Shown here in pieces: positions 56,632-64,000 of a DNA stretch of 64,000 nucleotides. The stretch spans positions 31,147 to 95,146 of the forward strand of contig NZ_RKMG01000005.1 in the NCBI RefSeq assembly GCF_003797145.1. Reading direction: 5' to 3'. The stretch is from Aerococcus agrisoli. Lineage in GTDB: Bacteria; Bacillota; Bacilli; Lactobacillales; Aerococcaceae. Made by a program: the position numbers and the translations under genes. Below the pieces are notes generated by a model. That model saw only the letters and a program-made list of their open reading frames with translations, had not been told where the DNA came from and did not search any database. The stretch's first letter is position 1. Every line of letters begins with the position of its first letter.

Positions 56632-56809
56632 CAAATCTAAGTGCTTTGCGTCAAGAGATTTTTATACGCTCAGCTAGCACGAATTTAAAACGTGCTTCAC
56701 AAAGCAGATTTGACTGCTTTTCAGAAAAATCATTCAATCCCAAAGTGCGGGCTTGATTTCATTTTAATCTAACGGTTCAAATCTGAACGCTTTGTATCAC
56801 ACTCTATTT
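56632..56809 (-). other. Structured 3' untranslated region of pyc
   Basis: No gene is visible. Two related blocks bound the stretch: CAAATCTAAGTGCTTTGCGT and CAAATCTGAACGCTTTGTAT. Between them are the hairpins AGCACG/CGTGCT and AAGCAG/CTGCTT. It may stabilise the mRNA or release a small RNA. Confidence 0.4.
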
Positions 56810-59800
56810 TTATTCTAATACTAATAATAAGTCGCCAGAGTTTACTTGGTCTCCACTCGTTACAAGTAATTCTTTAACCACTGCTTTACGCGGTGCTTTT
56901 AAGGTTGTTTCCATCTTCATGGCTTCAGAGATCAATAGTAATTGACCTTCTTCAATTTCATCCCCTTGTTTCACTTGTACGTCTAAGATAGTACCAGGCA
57001 TTGTTGCGGCAATATGGTTTGTATTACCGTGATCTGCTTTACGTCTAACGGCTGCAACTGTTTTCGCATTTGCATCGCGCACAATAATTTCACGAGATTG
57101 ACCGTTCAATTCGAAGAAGACGATACGTTGACCTGTTTCGTCAAGTTCCCCGATTTGGATTAGGCGGATGTATAATACTTTACCTTTTTGAATTTCAACA
57201 TTCACAGTTTCACCAGTCTTCATTCCGTAGAAGAATGTTGGTGTTGGGATAATTGAAACATCAGAGTAACGTTCTAATTTACGACGGTAATCCACAAATA
57301 CGTCTGGGTACATAATGTAAGATAATACATCTTTGTCATCTACATCATCGTCTTCCAAGCGTTCGATTAGTTCTTGGCGTTTAGCATCAAAATCAATTGG
57401 TGCTAATAATTCACCAGGACGTTTGGTCGTAGCTGTTTCACCTTTTAAGATGATGTCTTGTACATCTTTAGGGAAGCCACCTTCTGGTTGACCAATTTTA
57501 CCTTTGAATAAATCGTTTACTGATTGTGGGAAGTCGTATTTTTTACCTTCTTCAAAGAATTTTTCAATCGTTAAGTCATTTTGAACCATGAATAATGTCA
57601 TGTCCCCAACAACTTTTGATGAAGGCGTTACTTTTACGATATCACCAAATAGGAAGTTCACATCATGGTACATTTTCTTGATGTCGTTCCAACGGCTACC
57701 TAATCCAACTGATTTTGCTTGTTGTTGTAGGTTTGTATATTGACCACCAGGCATTTCAGTGTCGTAGATTTCTGTTTCTGGGCCTTCTAATCCTGAAGCA
57801 AATTCATCATAGTATGAACGAACACCTAACCAGTATTGGTTAATTTTTTCTGCATTTTGGATATGGATATCCGGTTTACGTTCATCGTATTCCATTGCAT
57901 AGTAAAGTGATTGTAATGATGGTTGAGAAGTTGTTGATGCGAAAGCAGAGCTTGCTACATCAACAATATCAACGCCTGCACGAGATGCTTCAGCGTAAGT
58001 CAAGATACCATTACCGGCTGTATCATGTGTATGTAAGTGAATTGGCACATTAACATGTTCTTTTAATTCAGAAATTAAAGCATACGCTGCTTGTGGTTTT
58101 AATAAACCAGCCATGTCTTTTACAGCGATGATATCTGCACCCATTGATTCTAGTTCTTTAGCTAGATTTACGTAGTAATTCAATGAGTATTTTGTACGAT
58201 TAGGATTTAAGATATCCCCTGTGTAACACATAGTAGCTTCAGCAAGTTTACCGGCTTCTTTAACATATTGAAGTGGTTTTTCAATTTGTTTTGTCCAGTT
58301 CAATGAGTCGAAGACACGGAATACATCGATACCACTAGCTGCGGCTTGATCGATGAATGCTTTCAATGTGTTATCTGGGTATGATGTATAACCTACAGCA
58401 TTTGAACCACGGAACAACATTTGTAGCAATGTATTTGGCATCGCTGCACGCAATTGTTCTAGACGGCTCCATGCATCTTCAGTTAGGAAACGGAATGATG
58501 CATCAAAGGTAGCGCCACCCCATACTTCTAATGAGAATAAGTTTGGTAAGGCATCTTCCATGATTTTCGCAGGTGTTAACATATCCCGTGTACGCATACG
58601 TGTAGCAATCAATGATTGATGGGCATCACGCATTGTTGTATCAGTTAACAATAGCTCTTTAGAGTTGCGGACAAAGTCTTGCACCCCTTTAGCACCATCG
58701 CGGTCTAAAATTTGTTTTGCAGTTAGACCTTTGGCAGATACGATTTCGATATCTGGTTTTACAACTGGGTCAAAAATACCTTTTTCTTTTTCAATTCCTG
58801 GGAAGCCATTCACAGTGATGTCACCAATGTATTGTAATACCTTGTTACCACGGTCACGGTTACGTCCTTTAGGGAAGTTGAATAATTCAGGTGTGTTATC
58901 AATAAATACTGTGTTGGCAGTACCATTTTGGAATACTGGGTGGTTGACAACATTTCTTAGGAAAGGAATATTGTTTTTAACACCACGGACACGGTATTCA
59001 CGTAATGAACGGTCCATTTTCGCAACAGTATCTTCAAATGTTGTACCATAAGTAATCAATTTAGCAATCATTGAGTCAAAGTATGGGCTAACAACAGTAT
59101 TTTGGAAACCATTACCAGCATCTAAACGTACACCAAATCCACCTGGAGAACGGTAAGTATTGATTTTACCTGTATCTGGGAAGAAGTTGTTGTTTGGATC
59201 TTCAGTCGTTACACGACATTGGATAGCAAAACCGTTTAATGGTAAATCTTCTTGTTTAGGTAGACCAATTTCTTCTAATGTTTCACCAGCTGCGATACGG
59301 ATTTGTGTTTGGACGATATCCACACCAGTGATTTGTTCAGTAATTGTATGTTCTACTTGGACACGAGGGTTTACTTCAATGAAGTAGAAATCTTCGCCAT
59401 CAAGTAAAAATTCAACTGTACCAGCATTGGCATAGTCTACAGAATCTAGGAAGTCACGAGCAGAATTACAGATACGGTTACGTAATTCCATTGACATGTT
59501 TACTGTTGGTGCAACTTCAACCACTTTTTGGTGACGACGTTGAACTGAACAGTCACGTTCCCATAAATGCATGGTATTTCCTTGTTCATCGGCAATTACT
59601 TGCACTTCGATATGTTTTGGTCCTTCTACGTATTTTTCTACGTAAGCTTCACCAGAACCGAATGCTTTTGTTGCTTCTGAAACAGCCATACGGTATTGTT
59701 CGGCAACTTCATCTTCTGAACGAACAACACGCATACCACGTCCACCACCACCAAGGGCAGCTTTAATGATAATTGGGTAACCAGCTTCATTACCAAAGGC

Positions 59801-60238
59801 GATTACTTCTTCAAGGCTGTTTACAGGTCCATCTGAACCTGGAATTAATGGAATATTTGCTTTTTTAGCAGCTTCACGGGCTTTTACTTTATCCCCAAAC
59901 ATATCTAATACTTCATATGATGGACCGATAAATTTAATGCCTTCTTCTTCACAACGACGTGCAAATTCAGTATTTTCTGATAAGAATCCGTAACCAGGGT
60001 GAATTGCATCTGCACCTGACTCTTTGGCTACTTGAATAATGGTTTCAATATCTAAGTAAGCAGCTACCGCTTTCTTATCACTTGATAAACGGTAAGATTC
60101 ATCTGCTTTAAAACGATGCACTGACCCCTCATCTTCTTGAGAATATACGGCTACTGTTTGTATGCCAAGCTCAAAACACGCTCGAAAAATACGAATGGCG
60201 ATTTCTCCACGATTCGCAACTAAGACTTTGTTAATCAT
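56810..60238 (-). CDS. pyc: Pyruvate carboxylase
   Basis: An 1142-residue biotin enzyme that makes oxaloacetate from pyruvate and bicarbonate. The biotin carboxylase domain (1-450) has the ATP loop GGGGRGMRVVR. The carboxyltransferase domain (about 530-800) has TTMRDAHQSLIATRMRT and the metal-binding HLHTHDTAG, followed by the tetramerisation domain. The C-terminal biotin carrier domain has the biotinylated lysine in SEAMKMET. It supplies aspartate and other C4 compounds in bacteria with an incomplete citric acid cycle. It stands between ftsW and ylbG, as in other Lactobacillales. Confidence 0.98.
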   Translation of the reverse strand: MINKVLVANRGEIAIRIFRACFELGIQTVAVYSQEDEGSVHRFKADESYRLSSDKKAVAAYLDIETIIQVAKESGADAIHPGYGFLSENTEFARRCEEEGIKFIGPSYEVLDMFGDKVKAREAAKKANIPLIPGSDGPVNSLEEVIAFGNEAGYPIIIKAALGGGGRGMRVVRSEDEVAEQYRMAVSEATKAFGSGEAYVEKYVEGPKHIEVQVIADEQGNTMHLWERDCSVQRRHQKVVEVAPTVNMSMELRNRICNSARDFLDSVDYANAGTVEFLLDGEDFYFIEVNPRVQVEHTITEQITGVDIVQTQIRIAAGETLEEIGLPKQEDLPLNGFAIQCRVTTEDPNNNFFPDTGKINTYRSPGGFGVRLDAGNGFQNTVVSPYFDSMIAKLITYGTTFEDTVAKMDRSLREYRVRGVKNNIPFLRNVVNHPVFQNGTANTVFIDNTPELFNFPKGRNRDRGNKVLQYIGDITVNGFPGIEKEKGIFDPVVKPDIEIVSAKGLTAKQILDRDGAKGVQDFVRNSKELLLTDTTMRDAHQSLIATRMRTRDMLTPAKIMEDALPNLFSLEVWGGATFDASFRFLTEDAWSRLEQLRAAMPNTLLQMLFRGSNAVGYTSYPDNTLKAFIDQAAASGIDVFRVFDSLNWTKQIEKPLQYVKEAGKLAEATMCYTGDILNPNRTKYSLNYYVNLAKELESMGADIIAVKDMAGLLKPQAAYALISELKEHVNVPIHLHTHDTAGNGILTYAEASRAGVDIVDVASSAFASTTSQPSLQSLYYAMEYDERKPDIHIQNAEKINQYWLGVRSYYDEFASGLEGPETEIYDTEMPGGQYTNLQQQAKSVGLGSRWNDIKKMYHDVNFLFGDIVKVTPSSKVVGDMTLFMVQNDLTIEKFFEEGKKYDFPQSVNDLFKGKIGQPEGGFPKDVQDIILKGETATTKRPGELLAPIDFDAKRQELIERLEDDDVDDKDVLSYIMYPDVFVDYRRKLERYSDVSIIPTPTFFYGMKTGETVNVEIQKGKVLYIRLIQIGELDETGQRIVFFELNGQSREIIVRDANAKTVAAVRRKADHGNTNHIAATMPGTILDVQVKQGDEIEEGQLLLISEAMKMETTLKAPRKAVVKELLVTSGDQVNSGDLLLVLE

Positions 60239-60294
60239 ATATTGACTTCCTCTCTTACGTCACTAATTTGCTAGACGCTATGTTTCACTTGCTC

Positions 60295-60303
60295 ATTGTA
60301 CCA
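60295..60303 (-). promoter_or_regulatory. Extended -10 element of pyc
   Basis: ATGGTACAAT on the minus strand (-10 at 60295-60300) with a weak -35 (TTAAAA, 16 bp upstream), 56 bases ahead of the start. Confidence 0.5.
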
Positions 60304-60389
60304 TAGATTCAACCGATTTTAATCCCCATTATGAAGAAAAATGATAATTTTCTCATCTTTTTGTAATCTTTTGTTCCTTATAGAGAGAC

Positions 60390-60421
60390 AAAAAGAACGC
60401 AAGGTTTAAACCTTACGTTCT
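60390..60421 (-). terminator. Terminator of ftsW that includes its last codons
   Basis: On the minus strand AGAACGTAAGGTT pairs with AACCTTGCGTTCT, followed by T residues. The left arm encodes the final residues of FtsW and the stop codon lies at the loop, so translation to the end would run into the stem. Confidence 0.85.
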
Positions 60422-61743
60422 TCTTTTTGCAATTTTTCTTGTAATGATGCGCGATACATTTGTTTGTCTGTTCGTAGGATATTTAAGGCAATACCTATCA
60501 TAATACTTGTTACTAATAAACTTGACCCACCATAAGACATGAATGGGAATGTGACCCCAGTTAAAGGAATCAGGCCTAATACCCCACCTAAGTTAACGAA
60601 TGCCTGAATTAAGAAATAAGCACCCACACCCAGTAGGATAAGTTGATGATAAGTACGTTTCATTTTTTGCGCGCGGTAAAAAATGTATAAAACCAATCCA
60701 AAATATAGGAATAGGATTGCTAGCACGCCCCACATACCAAATTCCTCTCCTACAATTGCCATAATAAAGTCATTATGTGCTTCAGGTAGATAGCCTAATT
60801 TTTGGATGGAATTCCCAGCACCTAAACCAAAAATACCACCATTTGCAAAAGCATAATAACCATATACTAATTGCAAACCGGCATCTCGTGCATCTTGGAA
60901 TGGATCAATAAAAGCAGTAAATCGTTGAATTTGGTAGCTATCAATATGTGATAAATCCACAAAACGGAATAAGAGCACAACCACAAAGTAAATGAAGATT
61001 ATGCCAAAAACCGTATTACGTAGCCATGAGATTGGTAAACCTGCGTTCAAAATCATTAAGGCAAGTAAGGAACCTAGAATCAACACCCCACCAACATCTG
61101 GGAAAGTAAAAATGATGACTAACCAAAATAGTATCGCTCCCAAAGGTAACCAAAATTGTTTGATTAATTCAAATGGATTTTTGGCCTTGACCAAACTGTC
61201 TTGAACCTCACGTTTACTTAGAAAATGTGCCACTAAAAGGATCAAAGCTGGTTTGGCAAACTCAACCGGTTGCAGGGATAGTGGTCCTAAAAATAACCAA
61301 CCTTGCGCCCCATTAATGGCTCTACCAAATTTAGCCGTAACCAGAAGTAGGCTCAAAATAACAACGTATATGAATATCTGCATCCATTTTTTTCGCCAAA
61401 ATTTAGCATTCATAAGAAAAATAAAAATCAAGGCAATAAAACCAACACCTGCGAACAAGGCTTGTCGCATTAGATAATAATACGTTGGACTACCTTCTGC
61501 CGTTGCCCGGTATGACGAAGCCGTCGTTACCATCAACAAACCAACTGCTAATAAAATGATATACAGGATGAATATCACCCCATCCATATCCGCAAATCGC
61601 CCTGTTAACCACTGCCAAAAAGCCCGAAATTTTCCTGGTTTACCTTCATCATGGTCGACATGTTTTTCATTTTTTATGAGTTTCTTTTCTTTTATATTCG
61701 TTTGTTCAGCTACAGATTGTCCAGTATTTTTTTGGTGACTCAC
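60406..61743 (-). CDS. ftsW: Septal peptidoglycan glycosyltransferase FtsW (SEDS family)
   Basis: A 445-residue membrane protein with about ten helices. SEDS signatures are GRAINGAQGWLFLGPLSLQPVEFAKPALILLVAHFLS and the C-terminal PFMSYGGSSLL. The family polymerises glycan strands with a partner PBP2b. The N-terminal 40 residues are charged and cytosolic. The start is GTG after a GGAGGG site. FtsW and RodA are close relatives; position upstream of pyc and ylbG matches the ftsW (ylaO-like) locus of B. subtilis and lactobacilli. Confidence 0.92.
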   Translation of the reverse strand: MSHQKNTGQSVAEQTNIKEKKLIKNEKHVDHDEGKPGKFRAFWQWLTGRFADMDGVIFILYIILLAVGLLMVTTASSYRATAEGSPTYYYLMRQALFAGVGFIALIFIFLMNAKFWRKKWMQIFIYVVILSLLLVTAKFGRAINGAQGWLFLGPLSLQPVEFAKPALILLVAHFLSKREVQDSLVKAKNPFELIKQFWLPLGAILFWLVIIFTFPDVGGVLILGSLLALMILNAGLPISWLRNTVFGIIFIYFVVVLLFRFVDLSHIDSYQIQRFTAFIDPFQDARDAGLQLVYGYYAFANGGIFGLGAGNSIQKLGYLPEAHNDFIMAIVGEEFGMWGVLAILFLYFGLVLYIFYRAQKMKRTYHQLILLGVGAYFLIQAFVNLGGVLGLIPLTGVTFPFMSYGGSSLLVTSIMIGIALNILRTDKQMYRASLQEKLQKEERKV

Positions 61744-62130
61744 GATAGCCCTCCTTCATACTATGGCTCTTCATGAACCATATCTTATTTCGATTCGCAT
61801 GTTTTGTATCATCTATATGATGTATTTCTTGCAATTTTTCCACACAAGCTAACTTATGCTTGCATTCGTCCGTCCATTATACCATAATTTGATGTTAACC
61901 AAAGGTGTCTTGACAGGTCAATGGTAAAAATTCAATGGATATCTTTGCAGGAGTAAAAGCTATTCAAAAAAATGATGAAAAGCCCTGAAGCATCAAACAA
62001 AAAACTTGGATACGCTTCCGTTAAAATACTATCATATTTTTTATTTTTAAGTTATCATTTATTTGATGAAATTACTAAGTTTTTCCATCCTTTTCGTAAA
62101 AAATACAGCACCATATAAAGAGGGATTATT
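61744..62130. other. Divergent control region between ftsW and the HrtBA-like ABC operon
   Basis: No gene is visible. The ftsW promoter has an extended -10, ATGGTATAAT (61876-61881), giving a leader of about 125 bases with small hairpins (ATCAT/ATGAT and ATGGTTC/GAGCCAT). On the plus strand a probable promoter for the ABC operon is TTGGAT (62006-62011) with TATCAT (62030-62035), 18 bp apart. GAGGG precedes the permease start. Confidence 0.55.
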
Positions 62131-63216
62131 ATGTTCTTAGCATGGAAAGAAATTACATTCAACAAATCACGTTATGCCCTAATCATAGGCGTACTGGTTC
62201 TAGTCTCATACCTCGTGTACTTTTTAACGGGGCAAGCTTACGGTTTATCCCAGGATAATCGGACAAGTATTGATAAATGGTCAGCTGATGCTATTGTATT
62301 GAGTGATGAAGCCAACTCAACGATTAATATGTCCATGGTGGAAAGTGATGCTATCGCAGCAATTGAAGGCGCTGATGAAGTTGCTAAACTAGGTCAAATA
62401 CCTGTCGTCATGACCAGTCAGGCCGATACCGATGAAGAGGAACGAATCACAGCCACTGTATTTGGCATCGAGGCAGATAGTTTTATCGCCCCAAATATCA
62501 TCGAAGGTCAAACGTTTACGGATGATTTTGAAGTCGTCGCAGATATTTCCCTCCAAGAAGAATTTGACTTACAAATTGGCGATCAACTCCCCCTATCTAT
62601 TATTGACGAAACCATCACCATAGTTGGTTTTACAGACAATGCCAAATTTAATGTTGCCCCAGTACTATATACGAATTTAGCCACCTTCCAAGCCCTACGC
62701 AGTTTAGCCAATCCCAATGCCCCTGACATTGTGAGTGCCTTTGTTGTACGTGCCGAAAATCCCGACAAGATTACACTGACAGACGATAACTTAGCCCTTT
62801 ACCCGATAGCTGAATTTATCAATAATTTACCCGGATACTCCGCACAAGTTCTAACCTTTTCCTTCATGATTATCTTCTTAATCATCATTGCTTCCATCGT
62901 CATCGGCATCTTTATGTATGTGCTGACGGTTCAGAAAATTGATATCTTTGGTGTCATGAAAGCACAAGGAATCCCAACTAGTTTCATAGGTATGTCCGTT
63001 GTAGGCCAAACTTTTATCCTAGCAACACTCGGATCAGGAATTGGACTCGGCCTGACCCTAGCATCCGCCTATGTCCTACCTTCAGCCGTACCATTCGCTG
63101 TAAATTATGAATATTTTGCCATCATCACTGGCTTAACCATAGGCTTTGCCCTCATCGGCTCGCTCTTCTCAGTACGTGTCATTGCAAAAATCAACCCACT
63201 ACAAGCCATCGGATAG
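62131..63216 (+). CDS. ABC transporter permease, MacB/HrtB type
   Basis: A 361-residue membrane protein with one N-terminal helix (about 17-37), a large outer domain (about 40-240) and three C-terminal helices, the FtsX/MacB fold of mechanotransmission exporters. Size and gene order (permease, then ATPase) resemble HrtB of the haem-efflux pump HrtBA in staphylococci and lactococci. The C-terminal VIAKINPLQAIG is typical of the fold. Haem, peptide or drug efflux are all possible; no haem-specific regulator (HrtR-type or two-component system) is visible. Confidence 0.88.
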   Translation: MFLAWKEITFNKSRYALIIGVLVLVSYLVYFLTGQAYGLSQDNRTSIDKWSADAIVLSDEANSTINMSMVESDAIAAIEGADEVAKLGQIPVVMTSQADTDEEERITATVFGIEADSFIAPNIIEGQTFTDDFEVVADISLQEEFDLQIGDQLPLSIIDETITIVGFTDNAKFNVAPVLYTNLATFQALRSLANPNAPDIVSAFVVRAENPDKITLTDDNLALYPIAEFINNLPGYSAQVLTFSFMIIFLIIIASIVIGIFMYVLTVQKIDIFGVMKAQGIPTSFIGMSVVGQTFILATLGSGIGLGLTLASAYVLPSAVPFAVNYEYFAIITGLTIGFALIGSLFSVRVIAKINPLQAIG

Positions 63217-63226
63217 GAGTGATACC

Positions 63227-63955
63227 ATGTCTGCCATTCAAGCAATCCAAATAACCAAAACATTCGGTCAAGGCCGGAATCGCTTTGAAGCCTTGCAGCC
63301 AACAAGCTTTGCCATCGAACAAGGCGAATTCGTAGCCATTATTGGTCCTAGTGGTTCGGGAAAAAGTACCCTGCTCACTATCATGGGTGGCCTTCAGCAA
63401 CCCGACACGGGTGAAGTCACCATTAACGGTCACCCTTTTTCAACAGAATCCGAACGCAAACGGGGTAAAATCCGTTTCAATGATATAGGTTTCGTTTTAC
63501 AATCTTCAAATTTAGTACCTTTTTTAACAGTCCTAGACCAACTACAACTCATCAATATTGTACAAAAGGAATCCTTCAACAAACACCAAGCCGAAAGCCT
63601 GTTAGAACAGTTAAATATCCTACATTTAAAAGACAAATATCCGAAAGAACTTTCGGGTGGTGAACGCCAACGTGTGGCCATTGCTAAAGCCCTGTTTAAT
63701 CGACCATCCATCATTTTGGCTGATGAACCTACTGCTAGTTTAGATACACAAAATGCCTTTGATGTCGTCCAAATTTTATCCAAGCAAGCCAAGAATGGCA
63801 AAAAAGCCGTCATCATGGTTACCCATGATCAACGCTTAATTGACGCATGTGACAAAGTCTATTACATGGAAGATGGTAATTTACGCTTAGAACGTGGTGT
63901 CGATATACATGCTTTAAACCAACTCCACGAAGAATTCCCTATTGATGATAATTAG
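63227..63955 (+). CDS. ABC transporter ATPase, MacB/HrtA type
   Basis: A 242-residue ATPase with Walker A GPSGSGKST, Q-loop GFVLQSSNLVPF, signature LSGGERQRVAIAKAL, Walker B IILADEPTASLD and H-loop VTHDQR. These are the marks of the LolD/MacB/HrtA class. I start at the ATG at 63227, which follows GGAG and lies 10 bases after the permease stop; a longer reading frame that overlaps the permease gene has no binding site. It powers the permease at 62131-63216. Confidence 0.94.
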   Translation: MSAIQAIQITKTFGQGRNRFEALQPTSFAIEQGEFVAIIGPSGSGKSTLLTIMGGLQQPDTGEVTINGHPFSTESERKRGKIRFNDIGFVLQSSNLVPFLTVLDQLQLINIVQKESFNKHQAESLLEQLNILHLKDKYPKELSGGERQRVAIAKALFNRPSIILADEPTASLDTQNAFDVVQILSKQAKNGKKAVIMVTHDQRLIDACDKVYYMEDGNLRLERGVDIHALNQLHEEFPIDDN

Positions 63956-63969
63956 CATAACAAAAAAAT

Positions 63970-64000
63970 CCCTGGTCCTGTAGAGGCCCCCAAAAGTTAG
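63970..64000. mobile_element. Possible end of an IS3-family insertion sequence, cut by the window edge
   Basis: The closing sequence TGTAGAGGCCCCCAAAAG, continuing TTAG, resembles the CCCCCAAAAGTTAGA terminal repeats of several IS3-family elements in lactic acid bacteria as I remember them. No transposase is in the window, so this is only a hint. Confidence 0.3.

Overview
The window reads as a chromosomal segment of a low-GC Gram-positive bacterium of the order Lactobacillales, most likely Aerococcus (A. viridans / A. urinaeequi group). The genus call rests mainly on the pyruvate oxidase at 41.8-43.5 kb, which matches the crystallised A. viridans enzyme closely as I remember it. It is also consistent with a firmicute-type gene set and order (ribT-scpA-scpB-rluB, mutS-mutL, msrB-ruvA-ruvB-queA, ftsW-pyc-ylbG-rsmD-coaD-comEA-comEC-holA/rpsT). 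I see 52 protein genes, one of them cut by the left edge, and no rRNA or tRNA genes. Most genes lie on the minus strand.

Layout. 0-4 kb: end of a ypbB-like gene, the riboflavin transporter ribU under an FMN riboswitch with its own terminator, then ribT-scpA-scpB-rluB (chromosome condensation and rRNA modification). 4-8.2 kb: a NatAB-type ABC exporter, xerD and cvfB. 8.4-14.4 kb: aroC-aroA-aroK (shikimate pathway) and pfkA-pyk (glycolysis). 14.5-26.3 kb: replication and repair genes dnaE, msrB-ruvA-ruvB-queA and mutS-mutL. 26.5-28.1 kb: the Mn2+ transporter mntH behind a DtxR/MntR-like box. 28.1-31.7 kb: a four-gene operon of MoxR-type AAA+ ATPase, VWA protein, an orphan 149-residue protein and a MazG-like pyrophosphohydrolase, the best candidate for an uncharacterised system. 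32.3-40.1 kb: rny, recA (with an SOS box), cinA, pgsA, ftsK and a DUF1033 gene. 40.3-46.7 kb: acyP and yidC, pox, uvrB, rpsT. 46.8-52.2 kb: holA, comEC, comEA, coaD, rsmD. 52.3-56.0 kb: an accessory block of two esterases, an ATP-grasp ligase and a GNAT acetyltransferase, inserted between rsmD and ylbG. 56.2-61.7 kb: ylbG, pyruvate carboxylase and ftsW. 62.1-64 kb: a MacB/HrtB-type ABC exporter; the last 30 or so bases may be the end of an insertion sequence.

Metabolic logic: glycolysis (pfkA, pyk) feeds pyruvate either to acetyl phosphate and H2O2 through pyruvate oxidase or to oxaloacetate through pyruvate carboxylase. Manganese import, MsrB and a large DNA-repair set fit a catalase-poor, peroxide-producing organism. 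comEA/comEC, cinA-recA and holA suggest a DNA-uptake route.

The most striking non-coding feature is a structured intergenic repeat of about 130-140 bp present three times (near 18.1, 32.0 and 46.3 kb, in both orientations). It is built of long outer arms around two tandem GAG-CCAAGGT-CTC hairpins. One copy is interrupted by a second, unrelated palindromic element of about 120 bp.
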